Positions 1 through 8,369 are shown, counted from the stretch's first letter. The stretch is DNA of 38,885 nucleotides from Lachnospiraceae bacterium (GCA_024693545.1 JAILKT010000024.1:1-38885), one strand, 5' to 3'. Notes: generated from the sequence alone by a model not told the origin. Translations and numbers: made by a program.

Positions 1-84
1 ATGATAAAATGGTCACCTGTGATATATTATTCCTTGTTATCCGCAGGACGGATAGCCAGAGACCAAAAGGAGGTGCAAGCAACT

Positions 85-375
85 ATGAACAAGTACGAGT
101 TAGCCTTAGTTGTCAATGCAAAAATCGAGGATGAGGCCAGAAATGCCGTAGTCGACGAGGTTAAGGACATGATCACCAAGTTCGGTGGTAATGATCTCAA
201 AGTCGAAGACTGGGGTAAGAAGAAATTGGCTTATGAAATCCAAAAGATGAATGAAGGCAATTATTACTTCATCCAATTCGAAGCTGAAGCAACGACTCCC
301 GCTGAACTTGAGCAGAGACTCAGGATCAAGGAAAACGTGCTCAGATACTTATGCATTAGACAGGACGAAAAGTAA
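85..375 (+). CDS. rpsF: 30S ribosomal protein S6
   Basis: Component of the small ribosomal subunit that pairs with S18 on the platform. The 96-residue product matches S6 in length and character: it opens MNKYELALVV, has the DWGKKKLAYEI segment and ends in the LRIKENVLRYL helix. The ORF track extends to base 1, but the real start is the ATG at 85, which has an AAAGGAGGTG ribosome site just upstream; the extra N-terminal residues do not fit the family. It leads the classical rpsF-ssb-rpsR operon, 12 nt before ssb. Its promoter is probably outside the window or within the first 84 bases; none was convincing. Confidence 0.97.
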   Translation: MNKYELALVVNAKIEDEARNAVVDEVKDMITKFGGNDLKVEDWGKKKLAYEIQKMNEGNYYFIQFEAEATTPAELEQRLRIKENVLRYLCIRQDEK

Positions 376-387
376 GGAGGTCCACTA

Positions 388-825
388 ATGAACAAAGTTA
401 TTTTAATGGGAAGATTGACCAGAGATCCCGAAGTTAGATACGGAGATAATCAGAGAGCGGTCGGCAGATTCAGTATTGCCGTTGACCGCAGATTCGCGAG
501 AGAAGGAGATACCACAACAGATTTTTTCAATTGTACAGCGTTTGGAAAGCAAGCTGAATTTGTTGAGAAGTACCTTAAAAAAGGAACAAAGATGCTTGTT
601 ACGGGCCGTGTTCAGAATGATAATTATACGAACAAAGAAGGCCAGACGGTGTACAGTGTACAGATAATTGTTGAAGAACTCGAATTCGCAGAGAGCAAAG
701 GAAGCCAGAGCGGGTCACAGGCCGCAGGAACTTCTACAGCTGCTTCCTCGGGAGAAGCTCCGGCAGAAGGATTTATGAATGTTCCCGGAAGTCTCGGAGA
801 AGCTGATGAATTACCGTTTGCGTAA
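388..825 (+). CDS. ssb: Single-stranded DNA-binding protein
   Basis: Binds and protects single-stranded DNA in replication, recombination and repair. The 145-residue product has an N-terminal OB fold of about 105 residues (MNKVILMGRLTRDPEVRY, then FFNCTAFGKQAEFVEKYLKKG and VTGRVQNDNYTNKEGQ). A flexible Gly/Ser/Ala/Gln linker follows, then an acidic tip ending DELPFA that fits the usual SSB protein-interaction tail (D-D-x-L-P-F type). The ATG follows an AAGGAGG site. It lies between rpsF and rpsR, so co-transcription with the two ribosomal proteins is expected. Confidence 0.97.
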   Translation: MNKVILMGRLTRDPEVRYGDNQRAVGRFSIAVDRRFAREGDTTTDFFNCTAFGKQAEFVEKYLKKGTKMLVTGRVQNDNYTNKEGQTVYSVQIIVEELEFAESKGSQSGSQAAGTSTAASSGEAPAEGFMNVPGSLGEADELPFA

Positions 826-863
826 TCAGTAGCAACCTATGAATTGGACAGGAGGAAATTAAC

Positions 864-1136
864 ATGCCGTTTACAAAGAATAAGGAGCAGTCGGATAAGG
901 AAGCTCCCGTTAGGAAAAGAATCATAAGAAGAAAGAAGAAGGTTTGCAGCTTCTGCGCAGAAGCAGATGCAGTAATCGATTATAAGGATGTTAACAAGAT
1001 CAAGAAGTACATCTCTGAACGCGGAAAGATTCTTCCCAGAAGAATCAGCGGAACTTGCGCTAAGCATCAGAGAGCACTGACTGTAGCTATTAAGCGTGCT
1101 CGTCATCTTGCTCTTTTACCTTATACTGTTGAGTGA
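864..1136 (+). CDS. rpsR: 30S ribosomal protein S18
   Basis: Small-subunit protein and partner of S6. The 90-residue product carries the S18 signature: a short basic N-terminus, then [23 protein letters not shown], then [34 protein letters not shown] (quoted in part). The ATG has an AGGAGG site nine bases upstream (ACAGGAGGAAATTAAC). It is the last gene of the rpsF-ssb-rpsR operon and is followed within 30 nt by a terminator hairpin. Confidence 0.97.
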   Translation: MPFTKNKEQSDKEAPVRKRIIRRKKKVCSFCAEADAVIDYKDVNKIKKYISERGKILPRRISGTCAKHQRALTVAIKRARHLALLPYTVE

Positions 1137-1161
1137 TTTTTTGCCGATAAAGAACAAATGG

Positions 1162-1195
1162 GAGGGACATCCCGGTCAAGGGTTGTCCCTCTTTT
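1162..1195 (+). terminator. Rho-independent terminator after rpsR
   Basis: GAGGGACA pairs with TGTCCCTC, and the stem extends inward through CCC/GGG with one mismatch around a short loop. TTTTAATTTT follows directly. It closes the rpsF-ssb-rpsR operon. Confidence 0.9.
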
Positions 1196-1211
1196 AATTT
1201 TGCATAAAATG

Positions 1212-1220
1212 TGATAGAAT
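1212..1220 (+). promoter_or_regulatory. Possible extended -10 promoter for gdpP
   Basis: TGATAGAAT fits an extended -10 element (TGn plus TAGAAT). The -35 at 17 bp spacing is poor (TTTTAA, overlapping the rpsR terminator tail). It is the best candidate in the gap before gdpP, which otherwise shows nothing clear. Confidence 0.35.
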
Positions 1221-1332
1221 AAACTTGATTTTGGGCAAAATCGGGAAGGCAAGATAAGATATTGTTTAAGCCCGGTACATAGGGATGCGTTTGACGGCGG
1301 AAACGTGGTAACGATTCTTTAGAGGAGGGAAT

Positions 1333-3390
1333 ATGCGATTAAAGGGGAATATGCGACATATAATAGCAATGCTCCTACAGGTTCCTTTATACATGTGTGT
1401 ACTGCTGGTTATAATGGACATATATCTGTTCACGATCAGTACGGATGCGGGCCTGACCGGCCTCGTCTTCACGGCGGTGTATGCGCTTATCTGTGCAGTA
1501 TTATTTGTGATAAGATGGAAAAGGCTGGACAGAGAGCTCGTTAAGTTTGGGATCAGTTTTGATCAGACTCAGCGAAAACTTCTCAGTGAAATGACTGTTC
1601 CTTATGTCATTGTTGATGAGGAAGGATGTATTCTCTGGGCAGACAGTGAGTTCCTGCGCCTTTCGGGAGAAAGGATCAAGAACCGGCAGCATATTGATGA
1701 AATAATTCCCGAACTGAATATTTCGGTATTTCCGCCTGCTGACGGTAAAGCCGAGATAACGTTTGAATTTAAGGAAATGAGTTTCAAGGCCGACCTCAGA
1801 TCGTTTGAGATGGACGGTTTCTGTGACGGCTCGTTTTGGAATTCGGAGAAACGCAGGCCGGGTGGCGGAAAGTCCGGCAGGGCTATAGGGATTTATCTTT
1901 ACGATGAGACTCTTATCAGAAAGTTACAGAAGGATATCCTTGATCAGGAACTTGTTATAGGACTTCTTTATATTGATAATTACGATGAGGCTCTTGAAAG
2001 TATTGATGAGGTGCGTCGGTCCCTTCTGACTGCACTTGTTAACAGAAAGATAAATAAATTCTTCCAGAATTACGACACGGTGATCAAGAATATTGAAAAA
2101 GACAAATATATTCTTGTTTTCCAGAGACATTATCTTGAAAAATTGAAGGCCACCAAATTCCCGATACTTGACGAAGTCAGAAGTGTCAATATCGGTAATG
2201 ATATGTCGGTTACCATAAGCCTCGGAATCGGAGCCAAGAACGGAACGTACATCCGTACATATGATGCTGCGAGAGCAGCGATAGATCTTGCACTTGGACG
2301 CGGCGGCGACCAGGTTGTAATAAAAAGCGGAGAAAATATCGAATGCTACGGCGGAAAGAGCGGCTCTGTCGAAAAGAATACGAAGGTTAAGGCACGCGTT
2401 AAAGCACATGCACTTCGTGAGCTTATTGAGAGCAAGGATAAGATTTTTATCATGGGACATTCGATGCCTGATATAGATGCTTTCGGTTCGGCTGTCGGAG
2501 TATACAGGATAGCGAAAGGGCTTAATAAGGAGGCACATATAGTACTTGACCAGATCACCAGTTCACTTGAGATCATGGTTGACAGGTTCAGAAACAACAG
2601 TGACTATGACGGTATGATCATATCTTCACAGCAGGCACTTGATGCGATCGATCCGCTTTCAATCGTTATTGTTGTTGATGTGAACAGGCCGAGTCATACC
2701 GAATGCCCTGAACTTCTTGATAAAGCAAAGCAGGTAGTGGTGCTTGACCACCACAGACAAAGCTCGGAAGTTATTGTCAATCCGTCTCTTTCGTATATTG
2801 AGACTGCCGCTTCGTCCGCATGTGAAGTTATTGCCGAGATCATACAGTATATCGGTGATGATATAAAGCTTAAGACTCTCGAAGCAGACGCAATGTTTGC
2901 AGGAATTATGATCGATTCAAACGGATTTGTTACGAAGACCGGCATAAGAACGTTTGAGGCAGCGGCATACCTCAGAAGATGCGGAGCCGACGTTACGCGT
3001 ATCAGAAAGGCATTCAGAACAGATATGCCCGAATATATCGCTAAAGCGCGTTCCATAGCATCGGCGCAGATGTTTATGGGGTGTTATGCGCTCGCCGTAT
3101 GTGATGCCGAAGGTGCGGCAAGTCCGACGGTACTCGGAGCACAGGTTGCCAACGAGCTTATGGATGTGAGCAATATTAAGGCAAGTTTTGTATTTACAGA
3201 CTATAATAATATGATTTATGTCAGTGCAAGATCGATAGACGAAGTTAATGTTCAGGTAGTAATGGAGAAACTCGGTGGCGGAGGGCATATGAGCGTTGCC
3301 GGAGCACAGTTTACGGACTGCGATTTACAGGGAGCTATGGACAGAGTCAGAAATGTTCTTGCCGAGATGACTGAGGGAGGAGAAATCTGA
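1333..3390 (+). CDS. gdpP: GdpP-type cyclic-di-AMP phosphodiesterase (DHH/DHHA1)
   Basis: Membrane enzyme that hydrolyses c-di-AMP, a messenger controlling potassium/osmotic balance and wall stress. The 685-residue product has two N-terminal membrane segments (about residues 12-55), a PAS-like region (about 75-150), a degenerate GGDEF-like region (about 195-335), then DHH and DHHA1 domains. Visible metal-site motifs are GHSMPDIDAFGSA (375-387), LDHH (471-474) and GGGGHMSVAG near 648. Length and domain order match the B. subtilis GdpP (YybT) family. The ATG follows AGAGGAGGG. Its stop overlaps the rplI start by one base (TGATG), and gdpP-rplI-dnaB is the usual Firmicutes order. A Gly/Arg-rich stretch near residue 172 looks like a linker insertion before the GGDEF-like part. 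Confidence 0.95.
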   Translation: MRLKGNMRHIIAMLLQVPLYMCVLLVIMDIYLFTISTDAGLTGLVFTAVYALICAVLFVIRWKRLDRELVKFGISFDQTQRKLLSEMTVPYVIVDEEGCILWADSEFLRLSGERIKNRQHIDEIIPELNISVFPPADGKAEITFEFKEMSFKADLRSFEMDGFCDGSFWNSEKRRPGGGKSGRAIGIYLYDETLIRKLQKDILDQELVIGLLYIDNYDEALESIDEVRRSLLTALVNRKINKFFQNYDTVIKNIEKDKYILVFQRHYLEKLKATKFPILDEVRSVNIGNDMSVTISLGIGAKNGTYIRTYDAARAAIDLALGRGGDQVVIKSGENIECYGGKSGSVEKNTKVKARVKAHALRELIESKDKIFIMGHSMPDIDAFGSAVGVYRIAKGLNKEAHIVLDQITSSLEIMVDRFRNNSDYDGMIISSQQALDAIDPLSIVIVVDVNRPSHTECPELLDKAKQVVVLDHHRQSSEVIVNPSLSYIETAASSACEVIAEIIQYIGDDIKLKTLEADAMFAGIMIDSNGFVTKTGIRTFEAAAYLRRCGADVTRIRKAFRTDMPEYIAKARSIASAQMFMGCYALAVCDAEGAASPTVLGAQVANELMDVSNIKASFVFTDYNNMIYVSARSIDEVNVQVVMEKLGGGGHMSVAGAQFTDCDLQGAMDRVRNVLAEMTEGGEI

Positions 3391-3836
3391 TGCAGATTAT
3401 TTTACTTACAGATGTTAAGAGTCTTGGAAAAGAAGGAGATGTAGTTAAGGTCAGTGACGGCTACGCAAGAAATTTTATCCTTCCCAAGAAGCTTGGTGTG
3501 GAAGCTACACCGAAGAATATGGAAGAACTTAATGTGCGTAAGGCTGAAGAGGCGCAGCGACAGAAAGAAATCTATGAAGAGGCTAAAGCCTTCGGAGATA
3601 AACTTTCGGCAGCGTCGGTAAAGCTTTCGATCAAAGGCGGACAGGGCGGCAGGACTTTCGGAGCCGTTACGGCCAAGGAAATAAGCGCAGGCATTGAGGA
3701 ACAACTCGGATATGAGGTAGACAAGAAGAAGATAGTACTTTCGGACAATATCAAGAATGCCGGAGTATATAATGTAACGATCAAGCTTCATCCAAAGGTT
3801 AGTATAGAGATGAAGGTTGAGGTTGACGTGATCTGA
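3390..3836 (+). CDS. rplI: 50S ribosomal protein L9
   Basis: Large-subunit protein at the base of the L1 stalk. The 148-residue product has the full L9 pattern: the N-terminal RNA-binding domain (MQIILLTDVKSLGKEGDVV, then VSDGYARNFILPKKLG), a long charged helix, and the C-terminal domain (GGRTFGAVTAKEIS, ending in HPKVSIEMKVEVDVI). The start overlaps the gdpP stop by one base, with a GGGAGGAG site inside the end of gdpP, suggesting translational coupling. Confidence 0.97.
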   Translation: MQIILLTDVKSLGKEGDVVKVSDGYARNFILPKKLGVEATPKNMEELNVRKAEEAQRQKEIYEEAKAFGDKLSAASVKLSIKGGQGGRTFGAVTAKEISAGIEEQLGYEVDKKKIVLSDNIKNAGVYNVTIKLHPKVSIEMKVEVDVI

Positions 3837-3957
3837 TATATGATGCCTGAACCGGCCGATATCTGACCAACGATACAGATTAAGGCCGCAAAGGATGGAT
3901 ATTAAACGGTAAAGAGATATCGGGGAGCCCGGTATTTTTGGCAGTAAAAGGAATATA

Positions 3958-5295
3958 ATGGACGAGACGATCATAAAACGAACGGTGCCTCACAGCAGCG
4001 AAGCAGAGAAGGCCGTGATCGGAGCAATGCTGATTGACTCCAATTGTGTCAGAGAGGTGGGAGACATCCTTCACGCGGAAGATTTTTACGATTCTGTGCT
4101 GGGGATGTATTTCGGATGCATAATTGACCTGGATTATGCGGGGATTCCGATCGATCCGGTAACGTTATCGGATAAGATAACAGAAAAGATCGGGTCGGAA
4201 AAGGCAGGAGATATCCAGAAGATATTGACGGAACTTGTGCTTAATACCCCCACTTCGGCCAATGTCAAGCATCATGCGACCATCGTTGCCGAAAAAGCTC
4301 TTTTGAGACGCCTTATCTCAGCGTCCAAAGAAATATCGGATAAGTGTTACAGAGAAGGTGAACCGATCTCGGAAATATTATCATCTGCCGAAAAAACCAT
4401 ATTTGATATAGCACAGAATCAGAGAACGGGAGATATAAAATCCACGAGAGAGATTTTTTCGAATGCTTTGTGCACTATAGAAGCAGCGTCCGAAAAGCAT
4501 GGTGCCGTTACGGGAATACCCAGCGGATTTACCGATCTTGATTTCATGACTGCGGGATTCCAGCCTTCCGATCTGATCCTTATCGCGGCAAGGCCTTCAA
4601 TGGGGAAGACCGCCCTTGCTCTTAATATAGTTGAGTACGCTGTTCTGAAAAAGGACATCTCGGTGGCATTCTTCAGTTTGGAAATGTCGAGTGAGTCGCT
4701 TGCAAACAGGCTTTTGTCTATGCATTCGAAGGTTGAGTCCCAGTCAATGAGAACGGGCAATATTGACGGCAACGACTGGACGGAACTCGTTAAGAGCGGA
4801 ACGATGCTGGGAAGTTCAAAACTGATCATTGATGAAACACCGAGCATAACCATAGCCCAGCTGCGCTCAAAGTGTAGAAGATGGAAAGTGGAAAAGGACC
4901 TGAAACTTGTTATTATCGACTACCTGCAGCTGATGTCGGCAGGGCATAAGACTGAATCCAGACAAAATGAGATCTCGGAGATATCGAGAGAACTTAAGAA
5001 CATTGCCCGTGAGATAAAATGCCCGGTAATAGCGCTTTCGCAGCTCTCGCGTGCGCTTGAATCGAGACCCGACAAAAGACCTATTCTTTCGGATCTGCGT
5101 GAGTCGGGAGCGATAGAGCAGGATGCCGATCTCGTAATGTGCATTTACAGGGATGAAGTATATAACTCTGAAAGTGAGGATAAGGGAACAGCTGAGATAA
5201 TCATTCGTAAGCAGCGTAACGGACCGATTGGGACCGTTAAACTCGGCTGCCAGCTTGAATATACAAGATTTGCTAATTTGCTTAAACATGAGTGA
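3958..5295 (+). CDS. dnaB: Replicative DNA helicase DnaB
   Basis: Hexameric ATP-driven helicase that unwinds DNA at the fork (called DnaC in B. subtilis). The 445-residue product has the N-terminal DnaB domain ([16 protein letters not shown], about 12-110), a linker helix, and the RecA-like motor domain with Walker [11 protein letters not shown] (K217), [11 protein letters not shown] as Walker B region, and the [15 protein letters not shown] motif near 385. The start ATG has a modest AAAGGAA site. It lies 121 nt after rplI with no strong terminator between, so it is probably in the same operon. No intein is present. The helicase loader DnaI and a DnaD-like protein are encoded elsewhere in this window. 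Confidence 0.96.
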   Translation: MDETIIKRTVPHSSEAEKAVIGAMLIDSNCVREVGDILHAEDFYDSVLGMYFGCIIDLDYAGIPIDPVTLSDKITEKIGSEKAGDIQKILTELVLNTPTSANVKHHATIVAEKALLRRLISASKEISDKCYREGEPISEILSSAEKTIFDIAQNQRTGDIKSTREIFSNALCTIEAASEKHGAVTGIPSGFTDLDFMTAGFQPSDLILIAARPSMGKTALALNIVEYAVLKKDISVAFFSLEMSSESLANRLLSMHSKVESQSMRTGNIDGNDWTELVKSGTMLGSSKLIIDETPSITIAQLRSKCRRWKVEKDLKLVIIDYLQLMSAGHKTESRQNEISEISRELKNIAREIKCPVIALSQLSRALESRPDKRPILSDLRESGAIEQDADLVMCIYRDEVYNSESEDKGTAEIIIRKQRNGPIGTVKLGCQLEYTRFANLLKHE

Positions 5296-5315
5296 GCGGA
5301 AAGGAGGAAAACCTA

Positions 5316-5519
5316 ATGATCGACAAAAATACACAAATCGGAGCTCTTTTAAGAGAGAATCCGCAAGTTGCACCTGTTCTTATGTCTGCAGGAATGCATT
5401 GCCTCGGATGCCCCGCAGCACAGGCAGAGAGCCTTGAGGAAGCTGCCATGGTTCATGGTATTGATGCAGATGCACTCGTTGAGCAGATCAACCGTTTCCT
5501 TGAAGTGACAGCAAAATAA
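5316..5519 (+). CDS. DUF1858 domain protein (67 aa)
   Basis: Small cytoplasmic protein of the DUF1858 family, whose domain also forms the N-terminal part of ScdA/Ric-type iron-sulphur repair proteins and some hybrid-cluster proteins. The diagnostic segments are visible: [33 protein letters not shown] (a CxxC motif after GMHC) and [13 protein letters not shown]. The start at 5316 is preferred over the track start at 5292 because AAAGGAGG sits 8 nt upstream and the family begins at this methionine. It follows dnaB by 20 nt and may be read from the same transcript. The molecular function of free-standing copies is not established; a redox or iron-related role is inference from the cysteines. Confidence 0.85.
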   Translation: MIDKNTQIGALLRENPQVAPVLMSAGMHCLGCPAAQAESLEEAAMVHGIDADALVEQINRFLEVTAK

Positions 5520-5524
5520 TTTAA

Positions 5525-5600
5525 AAGACCGCAAATTTCGGATAGCTGTGTCTTATGACAGAGACCTTTAAATGATCTGATGAAAGCGGTCTTGTTTTTT
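5525..5600 (+). terminator. Terminator with long branched loop after DUF1858 gene
   Basis: AAGACCGC (5525-5532) pairs perfectly with GCGGTCTT (5586-5593), followed by GTTTTTT. The intervening 53 nt contain further weak pairing. The U tract doubles as part of the next promoter's -35. Confidence 0.7.
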
Positions 5601-5620
5601 GCGGTAAGATGGTATATGAT
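5592..5620 (+). promoter_or_regulatory. Promoter for ferredoxin gene
   Basis: TTGTTT (5592-5597), 17-bp spacer, TATGAT (5615-5620). It overlaps the T-tract of the preceding terminator, giving a transcript with a leader of about 65 nt before the AGGAGG site of the ferredoxin gene. Confidence 0.6.
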
Positions 5621-5692
5621 AACCTCGTGCGATGAGTAAGGTGTTAAGCCGAACTCAAAATAATCACTGTTATTATTATCAGGAGGTAGAAT

Positions 5693-5863
5693 ATGGCTTA
5701 TAAGATTACTGACGATTGTGTTAGTTGCGGTTCTTGTGCAGAAGCTTGTCCTGTAAGTGCTATTTCAGAAGGCGCTGAGCATTACGAGATCGATGCAGAT
5801 ACTTGCCTTGAGTGTGGTTCATGCCAGGCAACATGCCCTAACGGAGCAATCGTAGAAGGCTGA
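5693..5863 (+). CDS. 2[4Fe-4S] ferredoxin, 56 aa (not in ORF track)
   Basis: Small electron carrier of the clostridial ferredoxin type. Reading from the ATG at 5693 gives 56 residues with two cluster motifs: CVSCGSCAEACP (residues 9-20) and CLECGSCQATCP (38-49). Each has the CxxCxxCxxxCP pattern, so eight cysteines bind two [4Fe-4S] clusters. Length and the pseudo-twofold repeat match the family. The start has a TCAGGAGGTAG site at ideal spacing. It was absent from the track only because it is shorter than 60 residues. It has its own promoter and terminator, so it is probably monocistronic. Presence fits an anaerobic metabolism. Confidence 0.96.
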   Translation: MAYKITDDCVSCGSCAEACPVSAISEGAEHYEIDADTCLECGSCQATCPNGAIVEG

Positions 5864-5886
5864 TCGTTTTAAAATCGAAAAAGAAT

Positions 5887-5920
5887 CCCCCCGGAACGCT
5901 GCGCGAACCGGGGGTTGTTT
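5887..5920. terminator. Bidirectional terminator between ferredoxin and mecA
   Basis: CCCCCGG (5888-5894) pairs with CCGGGGG (5908-5914). The plus strand continues TTGTTTCTTT and the minus strand reads GATTCTTTTTC, so it can serve both convergent genes. Confidence 0.88.
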
Positions 5921-5957
5921 CTTTATATGGGTAGATGTCGAACGAGTATGTAAACCA

Positions 5958-6740
5958 TCAAATACGGGAAAGTGCCTGAAGCGCATTGCCCTGAACAATG
6001 ATTTTATAATGCTCGTCGAAATATGCAGTGCCCGCATTGGAAATTTTTTCAGTCGGAGCGTAGTCGGAGATGATGTTTATTACATTGTTAAACTCACCGA
6101 CTGTGTGCTCGGACATACCAACTATGAGATGGTATTTCCCGTCGGGATCCTTGTAAAGTGTGTTCTCGCCGTGATAAATCTTCTTAAGTTTTTTAGCGAG
6201 AGAAATAACCTCGTCAAGAGAATTGAATTTGAAAATCTTGCAAAGGTTCGGTACGGGTCTTGCACTTGATTCTCTTTCTTTAAGAACATTGCGAAGACTT
6301 TGGTCTTTGGCCTGTGATGCGCCGAGTAGTTTTTCGGAAAGCTGATCGCCGATGAGGTCGGAAAGGTGATTGAAGCAACTGATTATTTCGTCCGCAAAGG
6401 AACGTCCGGTTATTTCAAAATCGTCATCATCATCATCTTCATCATCCTCCGGAGATTTTGTAAAACTAGAGAATCTGGTATCAAGTTCTTCGGGATCGCT
6501 GACCTTTGTGATGAGAAGAACAAGGCAGTCTGTCGAGAGCGGGATCGCCTCGATCATGAGCGGAATGTTCTCTGCGTCAAAATCACATTCGGTTGAGGCC
6601 TGCATAAGCATATCACGGAATAATGCGTTGGCCTTGTCTGACCCGTAGGCGAGCTCGCTGATTTTAAGTTGTCTGTCGACAAGATCTTTCTTGTAAAGGG
6701 TACAACGAATTTGATTTTCACTGATCTTTTCGAATTTCAT
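5958..6740 (-). CDS. mecA: Adaptor protein MecA
   Basis: Adaptor that delivers substrates to the ClpC/ClpP protease and in Bacillus regulates competence. The 260-residue product has the MecA layout: an N-terminal substrate-binding part (MKFEKISENQIRCTLYKKDL), an acidic low-complexity linker with a run of aspartates (about 98-109), and a C-terminal ClpC-binding part (FNSLDEVISLAKKL, then LYKDPDGKYHLIVG). The track start 45 residues upstream is rejected: the ATG at 6740 has an AAGGGGG-type site about 8 nt away and gives the family N-terminus. It is convergent with the ferredoxin gene and divergent from the kinase-like gene. Its promoter contains a perfect inverted repeat. Whether it controls competence here cannot be read from the sequence. 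Confidence 0.88.
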   Translation of the reverse strand: MKFEKISENQIRCTLYKKDLVDRQLKISELAYGSDKANALFRDMLMQASTECDFDAENIPLMIEAIPLSTDCLVLLITKVSDPEELDTRFSSFTKSPEDDEDDDDDDFEITGRSFADEIISCFNHLSDLIGDQLSEKLLGASQAKDQSLRNVLKERESSARPVPNLCKIFKFNSLDEVISLAKKLKKIYHGENTLYKDPDGKYHLIVGMSEHTVGEFNNVINIISDYAPTEKISNAGTAYFDEHYKIIVQGNALQALSRI

Positions 6741-6842
6741 AAACAAGCCCCCTTTCGATTCGGTCTTTCTGCCTAATACTTCGTTGAAGTATTCGGAGAG
6801 GATTCGGAAATGATAACTCACTTCCTTTGAAGAGTGTAATTC

Positions 6843-6871
6843 AGTATAAGCATTTTGACTTAACAAGTCAA
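6843..6871 (-). promoter_or_regulatory. mecA promoter with overlapping palindrome
   Basis: On the minus strand TTGACT, 17-bp spacer, TATACT. The -35 is part of an inverted repeat, TTGACTT-N3-AAGTCAA (6855-6871), a plausible operator. Confidence 0.65.
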
Positions 6872-6955
6872 TCACATTTGTATTATACGTTGTCCCAAAA
6901 AATGTTGCACAAAACGGGTGGCTGATTTTTGTGGATTATTACAATAATGATCTCC

Positions 6956-6985
6956 TTGTTATATATATATCGGCTGATTTATAAT
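6956..6985 (+). promoter_or_regulatory. Promoter for kinase-like gene
   Basis: TTGTTA (6956-6961), 18-bp spacer rich in TA, TATAAT (6980-6985). The start expected around 6992 gives a short leader carrying the AGGAGG site at 7015-7020. Confidence 0.6.
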
Positions 6986-7028
6986 ATTTCTACAGTCGTT
7001 CAAGAAAAAAAGAAAGGAGGAATTTAAT

Positions 7029-8369
7029 ATTCTTGACAGATACAGGATCATAAACCGGATCTGTGCTCATAAACACGGCACCGTGTGGCTCGCAGAGCAT
7101 CGCTCGTTGCATGTGAAAAGGATTATTAAAGGGATCAGAAGATCGGGAGCGGCCCATGATAAACTGGCATCTGAAGCGGTTACTCTCATGAGGCTTTCGC
7201 ATCCGGGGATTCCGTCGATTTTTGATGTGGATGAGGATGAAGAGTATATTTATATAATCGAGGAATTCATTGAAGGAGATACCCTAAAAGATTTTTATCT
7301 GAAAAATACTGTCTGTGAAGGACAACTTCTGGATCATTTGGAGCAGATCTGCTCCGTTCTTGAATATCTGCAGGATCGTTCGATCCGGCTCACCAATCTT
7401 GATCTGAAACCCGAAAACATAATGATTTCTGACCGAGTCCGTATAATTGACCTGGGGACGGCAGAGTGTGAAGGTGAAAAGTCTGATTTCCGTTTTTATA
7501 CGGCAGGATATACAGCACCCGAAATTTTAAAGGGGGAAGAGCCGGGGAAGGAGAGTGATATTTACAGCCTCGGAAAACTCATTTACTTCATGCTTGATCA
7601 TTCGTTGGCAGGGAAAAGAACCAAAAAAAAGTTGGAAAAGATAGCACAGAGATGTACCGAAGAAAAAAAGCGCAGTAGGATTGGATCGAGTATCATAGTC
7701 ACAAAAATGATAAAGGGAGCGACAAAAAGGAAGAAGGCTGTTCGAGCCGGAGTTGAGGCGCATAACAGACGCATCGCAGTTCTGGGATTGTCGAGGGGGT
7801 GTGGTGCGACACATGTAGCCGTCAGCCTTGCAAGTGTACTGGCGGAGTACGGGCCGGTTGCATTTGTTCAGAGAAAAAGTAATAAAAGGCTTGAAGAGTT
7901 TCTTGCCGAGGCAGGCAGGGGACGATTGAAAAGAGGTATTCGCTACATAACGGCAGGGAATGAGGGCGGTTGGGACCAAAGTGAGTCCGGACCCGTATGC
8001 GAGGGAAAAGCCAAAAGTATTTTCGAAATCATTAGGATGGGCAATGATACGGAAGGGATGCGGTTTGTGGCCGATCTCGGAAGTGACCCGGTCAGATGCT
8101 TTCGTGAAGCGACTGTGGGCTTTGATATGGTAATCCTTGTAGGAGGCGGAGCTCTTTGGAGAGATGAAGACTATAGCTTCCTTGAAAGAATGACGCGGGA
8201 AAAGCCGGATAGTTCGGAATGCCGCGTACTGATCAATATGGCCGGAAAAGAATCGGCGGAACTGTTGCCGTGCGGTATAAAAGCATTTAAATTTCCATAT
8301 GAAGAAAATCCTTTCTCACCGGGGTATGAAACAAAAAAACTCTTCGGAAAATTAGTCGGAAGATCCTGA
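7029..8369 (+). CDS. Ser/Thr protein kinase-like protein fused to degenerate ParA/CpaE-like domain; probable ATT start
   Basis: Residues 1 to about 200 resemble a Hanks-type protein kinase: LDRYRIINRI start, TNLDLKPENIMI catalytic loop (D125, with Lys and Asn kept but HR replaced), IIDLG for DFG (D141), and YTAPEIL for APE. The glycine loop is poor (AHKHGTVW). After a basic linker, residues about 246-446 resemble a ParA/CpaE P-loop fold (IAVLGLSRGCGATHVAVSLA), but the Walker A lysine is missing. The track starts at GTG 7083, which removes the kinase N-terminus. The frame is open upstream to 6978 with no ATG, GTG or TTG, and AGGAGG at 7015-7020 sits 8 nt before ATT at 7029, so initiation at ATT (446 residues) is the best reading. 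No membrane segment. Substrate unknown. Confidence 0.75.
   Translation: MLDRYRIINRICAHKHGTVWLAEHRSLHVKRIIKGIRRSGAAHDKLASEAVTLMRLSHPGIPSIFDVDEDEEYIYIIEEFIEGDTLKDFYLKNTVCEGQLLDHLEQICSVLEYLQDRSIRLTNLDLKPENIMISDRVRIIDLGTAECEGEKSDFRFYTAGYTAPEILKGEEPGKESDIYSLGKLIYFMLDHSLAGKRTKKKLEKIAQRCTEEKKRSRIGSSIIVTKMIKGATKRKKAVRAGVEAHNRRIAVLGLSRGCGATHVAVSLASVLAEYGPVAFVQRKSNKRLEEFLAEAGRGRLKRGIRYITAGNEGGWDQSESGPVCEGKAKSIFEIIRMGNDTEGMRFVADLGSDPVRCFREATVGFDMVILVGGGALWRDEDYSFLERMTREKPDSSECRVLINMAGKESAELLPCGIKAFKFPYEENPFSPGYETKKLFGKLVGRS

Noticed and set aside
3837-3957. Terminator between rplI and dnaB
   Set aside because: Only a 4-bp CGGG/CCCG stem with TATTTTT was found, too weak to call; the genes are treated as one operon.
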